Shown here in pieces: positions 44,172 to 57,093 of a stretch of 64,000 nt of DNA. Origin of the DNA: Lantana camara. Taxonomy: Eukaryota > Streptophyta > Magnoliopsida > Lamiales > Verbenaceae. The translations under genes were made by a program, and so were the position numbers. Position 1 is the stretch's first letter. Every line of letters begins with the position of its first letter. Location: positions 91,284,894 through 91,348,893 of the forward strand of contig CM074859.1 in assembly GCA_037501455.1 (NCBI GenBank), given 5' to 3'. The notes under the pieces were generated by a model, which searched no databases, had not been told where the DNA came from, and saw only the letters and a program-made list of their open reading frames with translations.

Positions 44172-45387
44172 TGCTAGGAATAGTGCCCTTAAAGCATCTT
44201 TTGGCTTTACTATTTCCTTGTAATATCACAAACAGTCTTTGAATAATAAACAAGATGATTTTGTTCATAGACATTCACTTCTTTATGTGCTTATTTATGT
44301 CTGTTTGGGTTGACTGTGTTTTTGCATGTATTGAACTCCTCTAATCCGATAAGGCCGTTAAGAACTTCGTTGTTATGGAAACGACACATGAAACAAGTTC
44401 TTAACTCCATAGGCGAGGATTAGAAACTTCTCCAAGTCGAGAGTTCGACAGACAGTGGGAGTGTCGACCTTGACTCTGTTGAGACTTGCTTATGTGATTA
44501 TGTCCTTTTGAAGGATCACTCAGTTTCATGGAGTGATAAGTGCATACGATGATGCGTTCATAACACATGAGGGTGATTGTTACTAGAACTTCATCACTGA
44601 GATGTCCCACATGAGAACATTCCTAAATGGGAAAGGAAGTCTCCTAGAAACTTCCAGATTAGGAAATATCTCACAGGTTAATAACGTGATTCATTAATCT
44701 TTAGACTTGAGATTCTGTAATGTCTCATATGAGCTAACTCTGTAATCTTTGATATAGGCTCAAAAGGGTGTCGCCATATAGACACCTGAACCACGGCCTA
44801 TGTTGGGATTACACAAGTGGCATATGTAGAATTAGTAGAATCTACAAAGGACCTATAGTTGTTGCAAGAACAAGAATGATCTCTTACTGATTGAGTTGTT
44901 CGTAGTCCATTAAACTTAAACCCTTGGCCAAGGTGGATAAAAGATCAAGATATCAAGAAAATGGGATTTTCTTGGATTGAGGTCTAAATGGATATGAAAC
45001 GAACTTAACTTTAAAGATCAAGAATATTTAGGCTCTAAGAATATTCCCATGCCTTAGTTCTTGATTGAGAGATGGAGTTGTAGGAGGATCGTATTTCACT
45101 GTATGTTATTAACTGAAAGTTTCTTCGATTCATTTCGTTATTCGGCTAGGGGTCACACATCCATTGCTAGATTACGATAGTGTGATATGTGAAGTGATTA
45201 GTTAATTAGTGAATTAATTAATTACTATCACTGCTAATCAAATAATGAACCTATAGGGTCACACACAAATGCCAGGACACGAGGGTTATGGTAGGATGTT
45301 AATATGATTAACGAAGGATCAAATTGTTAATCGAAACGGAGCAAGGACCACGTGAGTAGCTGGCACATGTGGCTGCCACGTGGCACG
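44172..45387 (+). repeat. 5' LTR of Copia B, first part
   Basis: It begins TGCTAGGAATAGTGCCC (family TGTTAGG with one change). It stops in the G-box-rich part (CCACGTGGCACG), where a 4 kb solo LTR is inserted. Confidence 0.88.
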
Positions 45388-48300
45388 TGTAACACCCCGG
45401 AGCGAAGGGCACCACATCCCCCGTACCATAACCCAACACGTGAAACGAAATTAAGTCTCCGTCCACACATCAAGCCATGGCGAACGGGTGACAAACAAAA
45501 AATCCAACCTAAGCTAGGCGGTCTAGACCCTACTCAGAGCACGCAATAGAAAAAAATCGCGGAAGCCAATAAATAAAAACTTATATCATGCAAGCACAAA
45601 TCATATCTTGTTCTCCACATATTACTTATACAAATTTTAGACACCCAAGCAAATATAAAAACTGAATCCCAGGACAGAACTAAGTAGCAAATTAATACAT
45701 ATTTCGAAACTAGCAAATTGCGTAAAATAACCGAGATACAATGCATGAGACTCAAGCTCTCCCAAAACCAAGACTCAAAGACAACCGCCTAACTCCAACT
45801 CCCACAAAACGGGTACCTGCAACCTCAAATCAAAGGGGGAAAAAGATAGAAATAACGAGGGTCAGTCCTAGAGATTGGTGAGGGGGCTAACACACGCACC
45901 CATACATATACATAATAGCAAAGCATATACAAAGCAGAAAGGGTTCATGAACCGGGCACGGTTTTTGCATTCTAAAACATTTAACCCGTGGTAATATATA
46001 TAAAGAAAGAAGTTTGGGGCCGAAGGCCAAATTCAGTCAAGTTTTAGAGTTTAGAAATCCGCCCCCGTTTCACAACCATAAACGAAACATAACGAACCGA
46101 AAGCTTAAATCCAACCCACTTACTACAGAAACAAAGGCGAAGCTAAACACAAAATGAATCATAAATCAATCCCACCTCCACACCGTTTGGGGAAGAGAGG
46201 TGCCCCTCTCAACCCACCACAGAACGGAACTTGTGAACCGGAGGATCCCGCCCGGTTCCTTCGATGGCCAGCCAAAATGCGCTCTGTCGGCATAGGAGAA
46301 CTAAGTCTCCCGTTGGTAGAGAAGTGCACAGGGGTCGTAACCGGCGACCCCATGGTCGTCCCGGGTCTCCCTTACCCACAACTCCGGGGCCCATCACACA
46401 TATAACACACATATATTCTTATACTTATCACACTTACCAGACAAAGCTTATTCACAAGTCATACCATGCTTATACTCACACACACTTATCAAAGCTTAAC
46501 AAAGTAAACGAAAATAGATCTTAGATACATATTAAAGCGTTTTCAAAGCCTCTTGACAAACGGGACAAAACCCCCAAAATACATATCAAAACACATATCT
46601 ATATAGATATACATATATATATCGCATGCGGGTTCGAAATACAAATAGGGTTTTAGGTCATCATAACTAAAAGGAAAGAAAACCTCACCTGGACGACCAA
46701 TCCGAACAAAACGGACCAAAAGGAGTCAAACGAACCACTTCCTCACATCGAAATGAACCTAAGAACAAAGCAAAGAGCAAGAGGCAAACTTAGACTCAAA
46801 ATGAACCATATTGATGCTCGGCGAATGCATATGAATGCAAGTGATACGTATGGAGCTTAACAAATTGACATATAATGCATACGAGTTCATTTTAATGCGT
46901 AAGTCTCATAAATCATATCAAACGGATTCACAGATTTCATATAACGATCATATCGTACTATACAACTTGTTATCAAAGCATTCATAGCATAGAAGGAGCA
47001 AGGAATGACCATACAAGGCATATAGACCACAAACGGGACAAGAGAAAGCAACGAAAAGCAAGGGAACGGAAAAGAGTTACACTTAAAAATCAAACCGAGG
47101 GGAATGACACGCCCGTGTCATCCCAGAAGCCTAAACTGAGACACCCCCGTGTCTCAGTACAGGCGGGAAACAAAGCTACAAAAAAGGGGGAGACACGCCC
47201 GTGTCACTCCAGAAGAACAAACCGAGACACGGGGGTGTCTCGGTACAGAGGCGAAAAGGGCTGACAACTACGGTTTAAAAAGGGGAAAAACAAAGAGCAA
47301 ATCAAGGGCTGAAAGAGAGGGAACTACTCAGGCCTCAAATACACACATAACATGCATGAAATACACACAAAAGAATCACATTAAAAGGCCAAAGAATGAA
47401 GCAACAAAGATCATTCAAATCAAGTAACGAAAATCGGAAAGAAGAGCATACCATGCATTCATGCCATGATCACCAACTTAGGGGCTGAGTTTGTAGTTAA
47501 AAGTTTGGGGAATGAATGCTAACATGTTAAGAAACTAATATACTCCATGTAAAATGCTCACAAATGATCATGAATTGGAGCACATTAGAACCATCAAATG
47601 ATCACAAAATGCAACAACAGAAGTTTAGTTCGCCCATGCCGACAAACAGGCCATGCACTTCAAATTTGGGGTCAAGATGCAAGTTAAAAACTAGGAAAGG
47701 CCAAACTAACATAAAGAGCAACTCATATACTTCATGCTCATGCAAATTCACACGAAAATAAGTACAAGAGATCAACCAAATACTTTAAGTATCACAGCAG
47801 CAGTTAGGTTTGCACATAGCATACAAACAGGCTTCATGTTGCGGTTTAGGAGCTGAAATTTGATCTAAAAGCTTGCAAGAGCAAGGTTAACATGTAAAGC
47901 AATTAGTATACAACATCTCCATACAAATTCACACGAATTGGAAGTCATTAACTCAAGCAACAAAGCACAAATCCACACAGCAGCAGCAGATCCCGTAGAG
48001 CAGATAGTATGCTAGGTTTCATGCTCAAAACTCAATATTTCTTCAAAGGTTTTAATGGAAAATCATTCCTTACATAACCACCAAGTATTAGACATAAAAA
48101 ATGGAGCATAATAAGTTCATATGATCAGATTTAGCACCCCAAAACAGTCACACAAAACTGATGCAAGAAAGGTATGAAAACAAGTCATATTCTAACTCAT
48201 ATATCCAGCTGAAAAGGGGCATAAATTCAGGGGAAAACAGGGCATATTGATAGAACAACATGTTTACTACATTACCAAGCATTAGCATACGAAATTGGAG

Positions 48301-49439
48301 GCAAGAATTCATCCATTTGATCTAAAAAACGTGACAGCAGTTTGGTGAAAATGAGCAGATTTGCAGCAGCAGTTCGGATTCCAGTTTCATGCTTAAATAC
48401 TCAAGCTTTTCTTCAAGTTATCAATGGAGAATCAACCCTAACACATCTATCATGAAGTATAGATCAAGAATGGAAGCAAAGAAGTTCATATAATCACTAA
48501 TCATGCACCAATTCAGCCCCAAACTTAAGCTAAGCCATGGATTCAAAAATATGAGCTAACCCTAACTATTCATGCAAGCTTCCATACCCTTACTAAATCT
48601 GAATTAAATCATGGATTTCAAGGATCAAATGAAGCATATAAGAGAGGAGAATACATAAATATACTTACCTTTAAGATATGAAGAAGTGTGGAGAAGATTT
48701 GTCTTCAAAATCTCAAGACATGGAAAGGGGCTTCTTTCTTCTTTTTTCTTTCTTTCTTCATTTCAGCAGCTTTTTCCTTCTCTTGGGGGTGAGGAGCACG
48801 AAATGCTGCTGATAGGGAGAGAGAGGGATGAATCAAGGTCATGTAAACCAAGTTTAAAGGCTTGAGTATGGTTAAATTGGCCCCACAAGTGTAAAACTAG
48901 TCAAAGATGGTGGCTTTGGCGCAAGCTGTTCGTTCCGGGCGAAAAACGAGGGTCTAAATAGGCTTAGAAAAATACCAAATCAGGTTCCTTGGTTTCATCT
49001 CTTCGTTACGAGTCCGACGCTCCTTCCGGAATTCGAATCCGAAATCCCGAGCTCAAGTTATGGCCTCCCGAACACAAGGCGCGCTAAAACTAGTTAGGCC
49101 CTCATGTCCCTCATCAAATACTTAAGGTTTAAAACCTCGACAAACGAACACGAAAACTTAAAATGAGCATGCAAACACATTCATAACTCACATATATCAC
49201 GCATATCGAAATTTCACAAAAATCGAAATTGAATTCCGACACATAACGAGCAAAATACGAGCATACAAAACTTAAACGTTTAAAATTCAAAGTTCATAAA
49301 TATAAACAATTAATTTCATATCAATTCAAATAATCATATAAGCATTAAAATAACATTAAATACGTAATTAAATAATTTAAAGCACATAAAACCCTCTCGT
49401 TACGACGTACCTGGAAATCCGAACCATCGGGATGTTACA
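45388..49439 (+). mobile_element. Very long solo LTR (4.05 kb), TSD GCACG
   Basis: TGTAACACCCCGGAGCG...CATCGGGATGTTACA is flanked by GCACG at 45383-45387 and 49440-49444. There is no second copy of the start sequence, no primer site and no coding domain, so it is best read as a solo LTR, probably of a large Gypsy element (TGTAACACCCC ends occur in chromovirus/Tekay-type and other LTRs). A non-autonomous LARD is a less likely alternative. Short open frames inside are not conserved proteins. Confidence 0.82.
47107..47243 (+). repeat. Paired hairpin-forming palindromes in the long LTR
   Basis: TGACACGCCCGTGTCA (47105-47120), CTGAGACAC-CCCC-GTGTCTCAG (47136-47157), GACACGCCCGTGTC (about 47192-47205) and CCGAGACAC-GGGG-GTGTCTCGG (47222-47243) form two similar blocks about 86 bp apart. 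Confidence 0.75.
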
Positions 49440-50202
49440 GCACGTACGAATCTCCGGCGTGTAATTTTATTACATGCGAATGCTTTTCTAGAATTAATTA
49501 ATTAAATTATAATTAATTAATTTAAGTCTTTTAATGAATTTTGAATTAATTATTAAGATTTTATTTCTCAAGCTTAACCCTATAAATAATTAATTGAGAA
49601 TTAATTAATTTATTGAATCTTGACTTTTAGCTTTAGGAAAGTTGAAAAGTCTAACTTCCTATTGTAGGAGAGAGAAAATTATTCTTGCTAGACTTGGAGA
49701 ATAAGTTAGGAACTTATTTTCTCCAATTAAATAAATAATTAAATTAGTTAATTAGTGAGCAAGAAAAGAAGTCCACTAGGTTTAAGAAAACCCTAGGGAG
49801 TTCGAACCCCCCTTGTATAAATACAAGGGTGGTGCTTCTCTTATTCTTTAGACCAACACTTACAAAGTGTTAAGTTTTTTAGAAAAATAAAAGAAAAGTT
49901 TTCAAAAACAAAACCCTAGCCATTAACACAAGTTATAGAACTAGCATTCTCACTTGCTTAATTGTGTTCTAGGACTGGTGTGGATACGCTTTAGAGGATC
50001 GCTGCTTTGGGATCTATCGAGAACCGTTCGAGGGACATTCCGCTTGAAGGGTGTTCAGTAGGTGGTACTGACATCACTAGAAAGCTTCAATCAGCGTAAG
50101 TTTCTAAACACCCTAAGAGACGATACGAGAATTGCAAGTCCATGATCAAATTTTTGGAAAAATTTTTAACTTCCGCAGCGTTTCTGCTCTAGTTTTCCAA
50201 CA
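49440..50202 (+). repeat. 5' LTR of Copia B, second part
   Basis: It resumes after the solo LTR (the first five bases are the duplicated GCACG) and ends AGTTTTCCAACA. TATAAATA at 49816-49823 sits within the inverted pair CCCTTGTATAAATACAAGGG. Confidence 0.88.
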
Positions 50203-50204
50203 AG

Positions 50205-50222
50205 TGGTATCAGAGCCACCTT
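50205..50222 (+). other. Primer-binding site of Copia B
   Basis: TGGTATCAGAGCCACCTT follows the LTR after AG, as in A. Confidence 0.9.
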
Positions 50223-50413
50223 GCAACCCTCGTATTGTATCGTTACAGCTTTACGAATTTTGATTGAAAATTCTTGAATTTGAGTGTATGCTGTGTATTC
50301 ATGATTTTAGTTTGAAATACGAAACTGCCGGATCAAAACTGTTTCTTGAAAATTTTGTGAAAATCGTTTTCTGTTTAAATCTGGTTTTAAGATGGTTAGA
50401 TCCAGATTTGGTT

Positions 50414-50640
50414 GAACTGTTTTAATTCGGAATTGGAATTGATGAATTTATCGAAATTACGAAACGGGATCGGAACGGGTTCACCCGCACGAACTGTTTT
50501 AATTCGGAATTGGAATTGATGAATTTATCGAAATTACGAAACGGGATCGGAACGGGTTCACCCGCACGAACTGTTTTAATTCGGAATTCGAATTGATGAA
50601 TTTATCGAAATTACGAAACGGGATCGGAACGATTTCACCT
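50414..50640 (+). repeat. 77-bp tandem repeats in the Copia B leader
   Basis: GAACTGTTTTAATTCGGAAT begins at 50414, 50491 and 50568. Nearly three identical copies end in ACGGGATCGGAACG. Element A lacks this expansion. Confidence 0.9.
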
Positions 50641-52597
50641 AGTACGTGCATGGGGTTGCACATCGCAGCCCCGCACCACTAACCCCGTCGCGCAGCAGAC
50701 GCCCGAACGCACCTAGGCGCGCCTAGGCGCTGCTACGTGGCTTCGCGCCACCATCGTTGAGACCGCCCGCCCGCAGGCGTGCGCTTCTGTGCGCAAGGCA
50801 CGTGCGTGCGCAGCTCGCGCGGTCGTGTGCCCTCGCTTGCGGGCACCTCTCGTAAGTCTTCCGGCAGCTGCGCGGACGGTGTGCACAATGCTGCCTACTC
50901 GCGCGAGCAAGGGCGGCGGGTGCGCGCCTCGCACAGGCTATCCCGGGATGACTTTTTGTTTCGTGTTTTCCAAGTATCGTAAAATCCCGAATTGCGAAAT
51001 TTTGATTTTATTTTAAAATTTTATTTTAAAATTATAAAATTATTTATTTGAAATAATTGTAAATTTTAGGATTTTATGAATTTAAGTCAAGTTCTTATTT
51101 TTCGAGAAAATTACGAAAATCACTTTGAATGATTTATTAGACAAAAATTTAATTTTGAATTAATTGTTGTTTTTGTCACAATCCGGTGAATTCGATTTTG
51201 AATAAATTCGTGAATAATGAACTATATTCAAATTGCTTAAGTTAATTGTAACTTGAAGTCAAAGGAATTTTAAATTTAGTTGGTAAATTTAAATAAAAGT
51301 GGAATCATGCTAGTTTAGGTGATCATGGGTTAGTCTTATGTATGGTTTTAAATTCTTCACATGGGCGATTTCAATTGGGGTCGGAGCCCCAGAGTTGAGC
51401 GTTTTCAATTGGGGTTGGAGCCCTACTTATGTGCGTACTGTTATGTGTTTATTATGTGGCTTTCCTTATTATTGTTTCTGGGCCGGGGTATGCCCCGTGT
51501 ACTTGTCTATGACCAATATGAAGATTGAGTCATATTACTTTATGTAAAGAGAGTAGAACTTAGAAAGTGAGGTTTTATTTTCATTTTGGAGATAAGCACC
51601 CATGGGACACGAAGGATCCACAAGGAGCACTTGAAGAACGGTGGTCATAAGAAGACCCCTCAAAATGTTTAGGAGGGTTTCTATTAATGTAATAAATAGG
51701 GCTGTTTTTCCATTAAATTCTGTACCCCTATGTGATATGAACTGTCTTATGTGGCATGAATGTTAGAACTAGTGATTTTGGAGTGGTTCCCGAAATCACA
51801 TATAAGATAGGATACCCATGATCATCTCATAATTAGTATCATGCTAGGACATGTTATCTGCTAATTGCTTCTATGATGCACTTTACGTGAAATTGCATTA
51901 AACAAGACAATTAAAATTTGGATAACATTATATGTTGGTGAAGTCATTCGAAAATCCCTTTTAAATATTGAGCTAAATTCGAATAAATAGGCATTTTATC
52001 ACGGTAATAAAATTCCTAGCATTGCATCAATAGGATTTACGACTTAATAAGTGAACCTAGTTGCTGTCTCACGAGTCGTGGGGTAATTAGTGGATCTTAT
52101 TAACTCCTAGTTTCCTGATTAATTATTTTAAGTAATTCATATTTCTTAACCATTTTAGAATGGGCGATGTCTCACGAGTCGTGGGTCGTTTCGTACTAAA
52201 TTTGGTTGAGATCTTATGATTAATGGGTCTAGCTCAACACTAAAGTAGATATGGATGTCTCACGAGTCGTGGGTCCATAGTTGAAAGATCAGTGATGCAA
52301 AACATTACTAGGAATTCAATGAGAGATCGAATTGGTAAATAGTACCTACCTAAGAATCTTAGACCTTTGGATGTCTCACGAGTCGTGGGTCCAAAACTAA
52401 GATTGCTTGGGATCCTAGTACCCACTGAGAAAATAAGTTTCTTCTAAAGTCGTTGGGATTTCTGAACTTTCTAAAAACAGTGGGAGAACATATTTCTAAA
52501 GACCTTGATAATATGTATAATCGTTATTATTCAGCATGCTCATGATTTCTCTGTTTTTCCATTTAGGTTGTAGTTCTGTGATTCTCTATAAACTGAA
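50641..52597 (+). other. Copia B leader with GC-rich island
   Basis: GC-rich DNA at about 50640-50960 matches the position of the island in A but not its sequence in detail. The remainder up to gag is AT-rich and non-coding. Confidence 0.65.
52070..52389 (+). repeat. Four spaced CACGAGTCGTGGG motifs
   Basis: Copies at 52070-52082, 52173-52185, 52261-52273 and 52377-52389 (steps 103, 88, 116). They match the four motifs of A at 3267-3583. Confidence 0.85.
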
Positions 52598-53092
52598 ATG
52601 GCAACCAAAAAACCTTTGGTATCCATCCTCGAATCAAACAAGTTGATGGGGCCCAATTACTCTGATTGGCTTCGGAATCTAAAGATAGTTTTAGATTCTG
52701 AGAAGAGAAGATATGTTCTCTTCGAGGGAGAGCCTACCCCTGAGGGTGAGGCTCCGACTCGGGCCGAAAGAGACGCGATTGCGAAATGGTCTAAAGACAA
52801 TCTTCAAGCCCGTTGCCTCATGTTGACTAACATGTCTCTGGACATGCAAAGGCAACATGAGTCTATGGAATACGCTTGGGAGATTTATGACCATCTTGAG
52901 CAATTGTACCGCCCCAAAGAGCGTGTTCTAAGGTACAACACCTCTAAGGAGCTCTTTCATCTCAGAATGAAGGAAGGTATAAGTGTCCACGAACATGGGC
53001 TTAAGTTCCTCGCTTTGAACGAGAAGCTTACTTCCATGGAGATGCCTCATGCTAAACTTCAACATGAATCATGCTCATGCTACTGTCGCTGA
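52598..53092 (+). pseudogene. gag: Copia B gag, N-terminal part
   Basis: MATKKPLVSILESNKLMG is homologous to A gag. The capsid core is readable to about residue 145, then a deletion of roughly 65 bp (against A), after the ATGGAGATGCC site, shifts the frame. The continuing gag frame is 53049-53246. Confidence 0.88.
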
Positions 53093-53515
53093 GCTGATTA
53101 GTCAGCTTGTGACTGCTGAAGTCACGATAAAGAAGGATAACAAAGTAATGATGGTCACATCCTCTTCTAAGCCTTCTAAAGGCAAAGGGAAGAAAGTTCC
53201 CAAGAAGAAGGGATCTCTTAAACCCGATGGAGGGGTTAAAAATTGAAAGGCCAAGAAGAAAAGGGATCAGAGAGAGGACGTTTGCCAGCACTGTGGCAAG
53301 AAAGGGCATTGGAAGAGGAACTGCCAAGAGTACAAGGATACTCTAAAGAAAGGTGTGTTTATTGTTGAAGTAAATCTATCTATTTATTCTAATTCTTGGG
53401 TACTTGATACCGGCTGTGGAGCTCATATCTGTAATGATGTACAGATGCTAAATGAGATTCGGTAGCTCGAAGAAGGAGAATGCGTCTTGAAGGTTGGGAA
53501 TGGATTGTTGGAAAA
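53049..53515 (+). pseudogene. gag-pol: Copia B gag end, zinc knuckle and protease start
   Basis: It resumes with LNFNMNHAHATVAELISQL and a Lys-rich tail. A TGA at 53244 precedes the knuckle CQHCGKKGHWKRNC (about 53284-53325). The protease shows SWVLDTGCGAHIC (DTG about 53404-53412). TAG follows at 53463. The solo LTR then interrupts the protease at 53516; the sequence continues at 55466. Confidence 0.85.
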
Positions 53516-55465
53516 CACGAATCAGAAAGCAGCGGAATTTAAAAAAAAAATTCAACAAAAGGATCTAGGACTCGCAATCGTGTATCCAAATTCGTAGAGT
53601 TAAGAAACTTACTTTTCTTTTATTCTTTCTTGAAGCGTTTCAAGCCACCCAAGAACGCTCTTCTCGCGGCTTGATCCCCTCTCCTCGGTAAAGCTCGAAT
53701 CTTCAAACTTCTAACTTGAAGCTCTCCAGAGATAGTCCACCAACTTGATCACAATCTAACTAGTAAGGATGCTAGTTATCTAGTTAGTGTTTAGGCTTAA
53801 CCTAGGGTTTATTTGATCTTGGAGAAAGGAAGGTGTTCAACACATGAACCAAAAGAATTGCCAATTCGCTCCATAAGGAGCTCGAGCTCTCCTATTTATA
53901 GAGAGAGGAGTGCCGAAATTCTTAGTCCTTATGGACTAAGGATTTGGTCCCTCTCTCTCCTATTACTTGATCATCAAGTAATTTGACTTTGACTTTGAAT
54001 TCTAATTCAAATCAACTTTCAAGAGAGCTAAAAATATCCAAACTATTTTTGGATAATTTTATACTTTAATTATTTTAAATAAATAACTTATTTTATCTAA
54101 TTAATTAATTCATAATTAATTAACTAGATTATTTTTCTCCAAAATTAGACTTTCCTTTTAATTCAAAATTAAACCAAAGTCTAATAAATAATCAACAAAT
54201 TAATTATTTAATATATATACAATATATATATATAATCACGTGAGACACGTGTCACAATGACACGTGTCACAATGACACGTGTCACTCACGTGACCCACAC
54301 GTGTGATTTCACACGTGTGGAACCCCTTTGGCCGAATTAACTCGTTTAATCATTTTTAAGCCTCAACTCATGTAACCAAGTTGTTGTGTGTAACCCTCTA
54401 GGTTCTCAATTCAATTAGCAGTGACCCCAATTAATTAATTCACTAATTAATTAATCAGTCCACAGATTAAACGACCATAGTCTAGCAACAGGTGTTTAAC
54501 CCCTAGCTGAATTGGAATGGTCGGATTCAACAGAACCTTTAAGTCATTGATTCATGTGAGATACAATCCTCCTACTTACTATCTCTCAACCAAGATCTAG
54601 GGCAAGGGAATAATCAGAACCCGAATAATCCGGTCTTAAAGCTAAGTGCATTTCATATCCATTTGATCTCAATCCAAGAAACCCTTTTCTTGATGTCTTG
54701 ACCTACTGCCTTGGCCAAGGACTCCATATGGCATATGAATGACTTACACAATAAGAGATCACCTTGCAAATGCAAGTGTAGGTCCATTCTTGATTTTCAT
54801 TCACTTTCATGAATCACTTGTGCAGCCCCAGCATAAGCCTTGAATCAGTTGTCTAAGGCGACACCCTTTAAAGCTCATACCTAAGACTACAGAGTTAACT
54901 CATAAAGTGACAAGGAACCTCAAGTCTAAGGATCAATTAATCACATCAATGACTCGTGAGATATTTCCTAATCTGGAAGTTTCCATTTCCTGAAATAGAA
55001 ACTTCCTTTCCCATTTAGGAATCTTCTCACACGGGGCACCTCAGTGAACTTACTTATTGAAGTAAGCACCCTCATGTATCACACACATATCAACTATACA
55101 CTTTGCACCTCCATGAAACAAGGTGGTCCTTCTTAAGGGCGTGATCCCACAAGCAAGCCTTAGAGGAGTCAGGTTGACACTCCCACTGTCTGTAGGACTC
55201 ATCGGCTTGGAGTATTTTACTAATCATGACTTATGTGATATGGGGCTTGTTTCATGAACCATTTCACCTAAATGGTAGAGTCCTAAAGTCATCAGGATTA
55301 GAGGAGTTCTCATACATGCACAGCTAAAGTAAACGCATACCAAACAAGAGCATATAAAGAAGTGTTGCCTCAATTCGTTATTTCATTCAAAGATTGTCTG
55401 TGATTACAATAAAGAAAAGCACAAAGCGGATATACAATCGGCTTTGTAGGGCACTATTCCTAACA
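53516..55465 (-). mobile_element. Solo LTR of Copia family A, TSD TGGAT
   Basis: TGTTGGAAAACACGAATCAG...ATTCCTAACA, 1950 bp, is the reverse complement of a family-A LTR. TGGAT flanks it at 53511-53515 and 55466-55470. The B protease sequence on both sides joins when it is ignored. Confidence 0.95.
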
Positions 55466-56216
55466 TGGATCAAGCGTTCAAGCTCAAGCCATTGGGACGT
55501 ATAGATTAGATTTAGGTGTCTTTACTTTAGTTTTGAATAAAGTCCTTTATGTACCTTCTATTATTCGTAATATTATTTCCATTCCAATATTAGATTGTGA
55601 AGGATATGAGACTTTCTCCAGAAATGCAAAATTTTATCTTAAGAAGAATAAAGCTTCTGTTTTACTTGGTACATTATCTAATGGACTTTATACAAATAAA
55701 GACATCAATATTTTGAATATACAACAATCAAACAAACGCAAAAGAGATGACAAGATCTCGGCTTCTTTATGGCACGCACGTTTAGGCCGTATTTCTAAAG
55801 ATAGGATTGCTAAGTTAACTAATTTAGGATCATTCTATGATAATGAACTTAAAGAGTTGACTCATTGTGAATCATGTCTTAAAGGAAAAATAGCCAAGAC
55901 TCCCTTTAATGGTAAAGTGGAATGTGCCACTAAAGTGTTGGATTTAATCCATACTGATGTTTGTGGACCACTTAGTGTAAGTACTAGAAACAATCATCAG
56001 TATTTCATAACCTTCATAGATGACTTTAGTCGTTTTGGTTATGTGTACTTAATGAAGTATAAATTCGAAGCCTTTGAGAAATTCTTGGAATTTCAGAAGG
56101 AGGTTGAGAACCAAACCGGTCACAAGATTAAGACACTTCGATCTGATCGAGGTGGCGAGTATCTAAGTGATGAATTCCTTAATCATCTAAAAGATAATGG
56201 AATTATCTCTCAGTAG
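55466..56216 (+). pseudogene. pol: Copia B protease end, GAG-pre-integrase, integrase core
   Basis: LWHARLGRISKDRIAKL and ESCLKGKIAKTPF (zinc Cys), then LIHTDVCGPLSVSTRNNH (first Asp) and LRSDRGGEYLSDEF (second Asp) are readable. A TAG replaces Trp after NGIISQ (56214), and further changes destroy the Glu region (about 56250-56400). The first Met is at 55533, but the frame is open from the insertion joint. Confidence 0.88.
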
Positions 56217-56400
56217 ACTCTTCCGGGAACTCCTCAATTGAATGGAGTTTCTTAAAGAAGGAACAGAACCCTACTTTATATGGTTCGTTCCATGATGAGT
56301 TTTACTGAATTGCCACCATCATTCTGGGCTATGCCCAGAATCAGCAGTTAAGATTCTAAATCTTGTTCCCTCCAAATTTGTACCCAAAACCCCATATGAG

Positions 56401-57093
56401 ATGTGGTTTGGCAAAATCCCTAACTATTCTTACTTAAGAATTTGGGGTTGTCCTGCTTACGTGAAGAGGACAGTGGGAGATAAGCTTGAAGCTAGATCAA
56501 GCTTATGTAACTTCGTAGGATATCCTAAAGAGTCAATAGGATATCATTTCTATGATCCTCTTGAACAAAAGGTCTTTATGTCAAGAAACGCCACTTTTCT
56601 TGAGGACTCGTTCCTTAAAGAAAAGAAAGGCAAGATCGCAGAACTCGAAGAGGTTCGAGACCAAGGTCCCATGCCTAGCTTGGAGAATGACGTCCCTATC
56701 CCTACCCAAGAGAGTGATACACGCGAAAATCCTCCTCAAATAAGACGTTCTGAACGCATTCCTAGACAACCAGAGAGATGGTATGGTTTTCTCCACCAAA
56801 CATCTCAAATGGATAATGATCCATTAACTTATGAGGAGGCACTGTTAGATTCGGACTCTGAACAGTGGAAAGAAGCAATGAAATCCGAAATGGATTCCAT
56901 GTACTCTAACCAAGTTTGGACCTTGGTTGATCCACCTGATGGGATCAGGCCCATAGGGTGTAAATGGATATATAAGCGCAAGCTTGGAGTAGATGGAAGC
57001 GTGGCAGCCTTTAAAACAAGATTAGTTGCTAAGGGGTTTACTCAAAGACCAGGTGTAGACTTTGATGAAACCTTCTCCCGGGTTGCAATGTAA
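56401..57093 (+). pseudogene. pol: Copia B integrase C-terminus and RT start
   Basis: WGCPAYVKRTVGDKLEARS and an acidic linker lead to the RT start: PIGCKWIYKRKLGVDGSVA, RLVAKGFTQRPGVDFDETFS. It ends at TAA just after VAM, where A reads VAMQKS. Confidence 0.88.

Noticed and set aside
46154..46524. Overlapping open frames on both strands in the 4 kb LTR
   Set aside because: They fall inside a solo LTR, in a locally GC-richer segment; no conserved domain.
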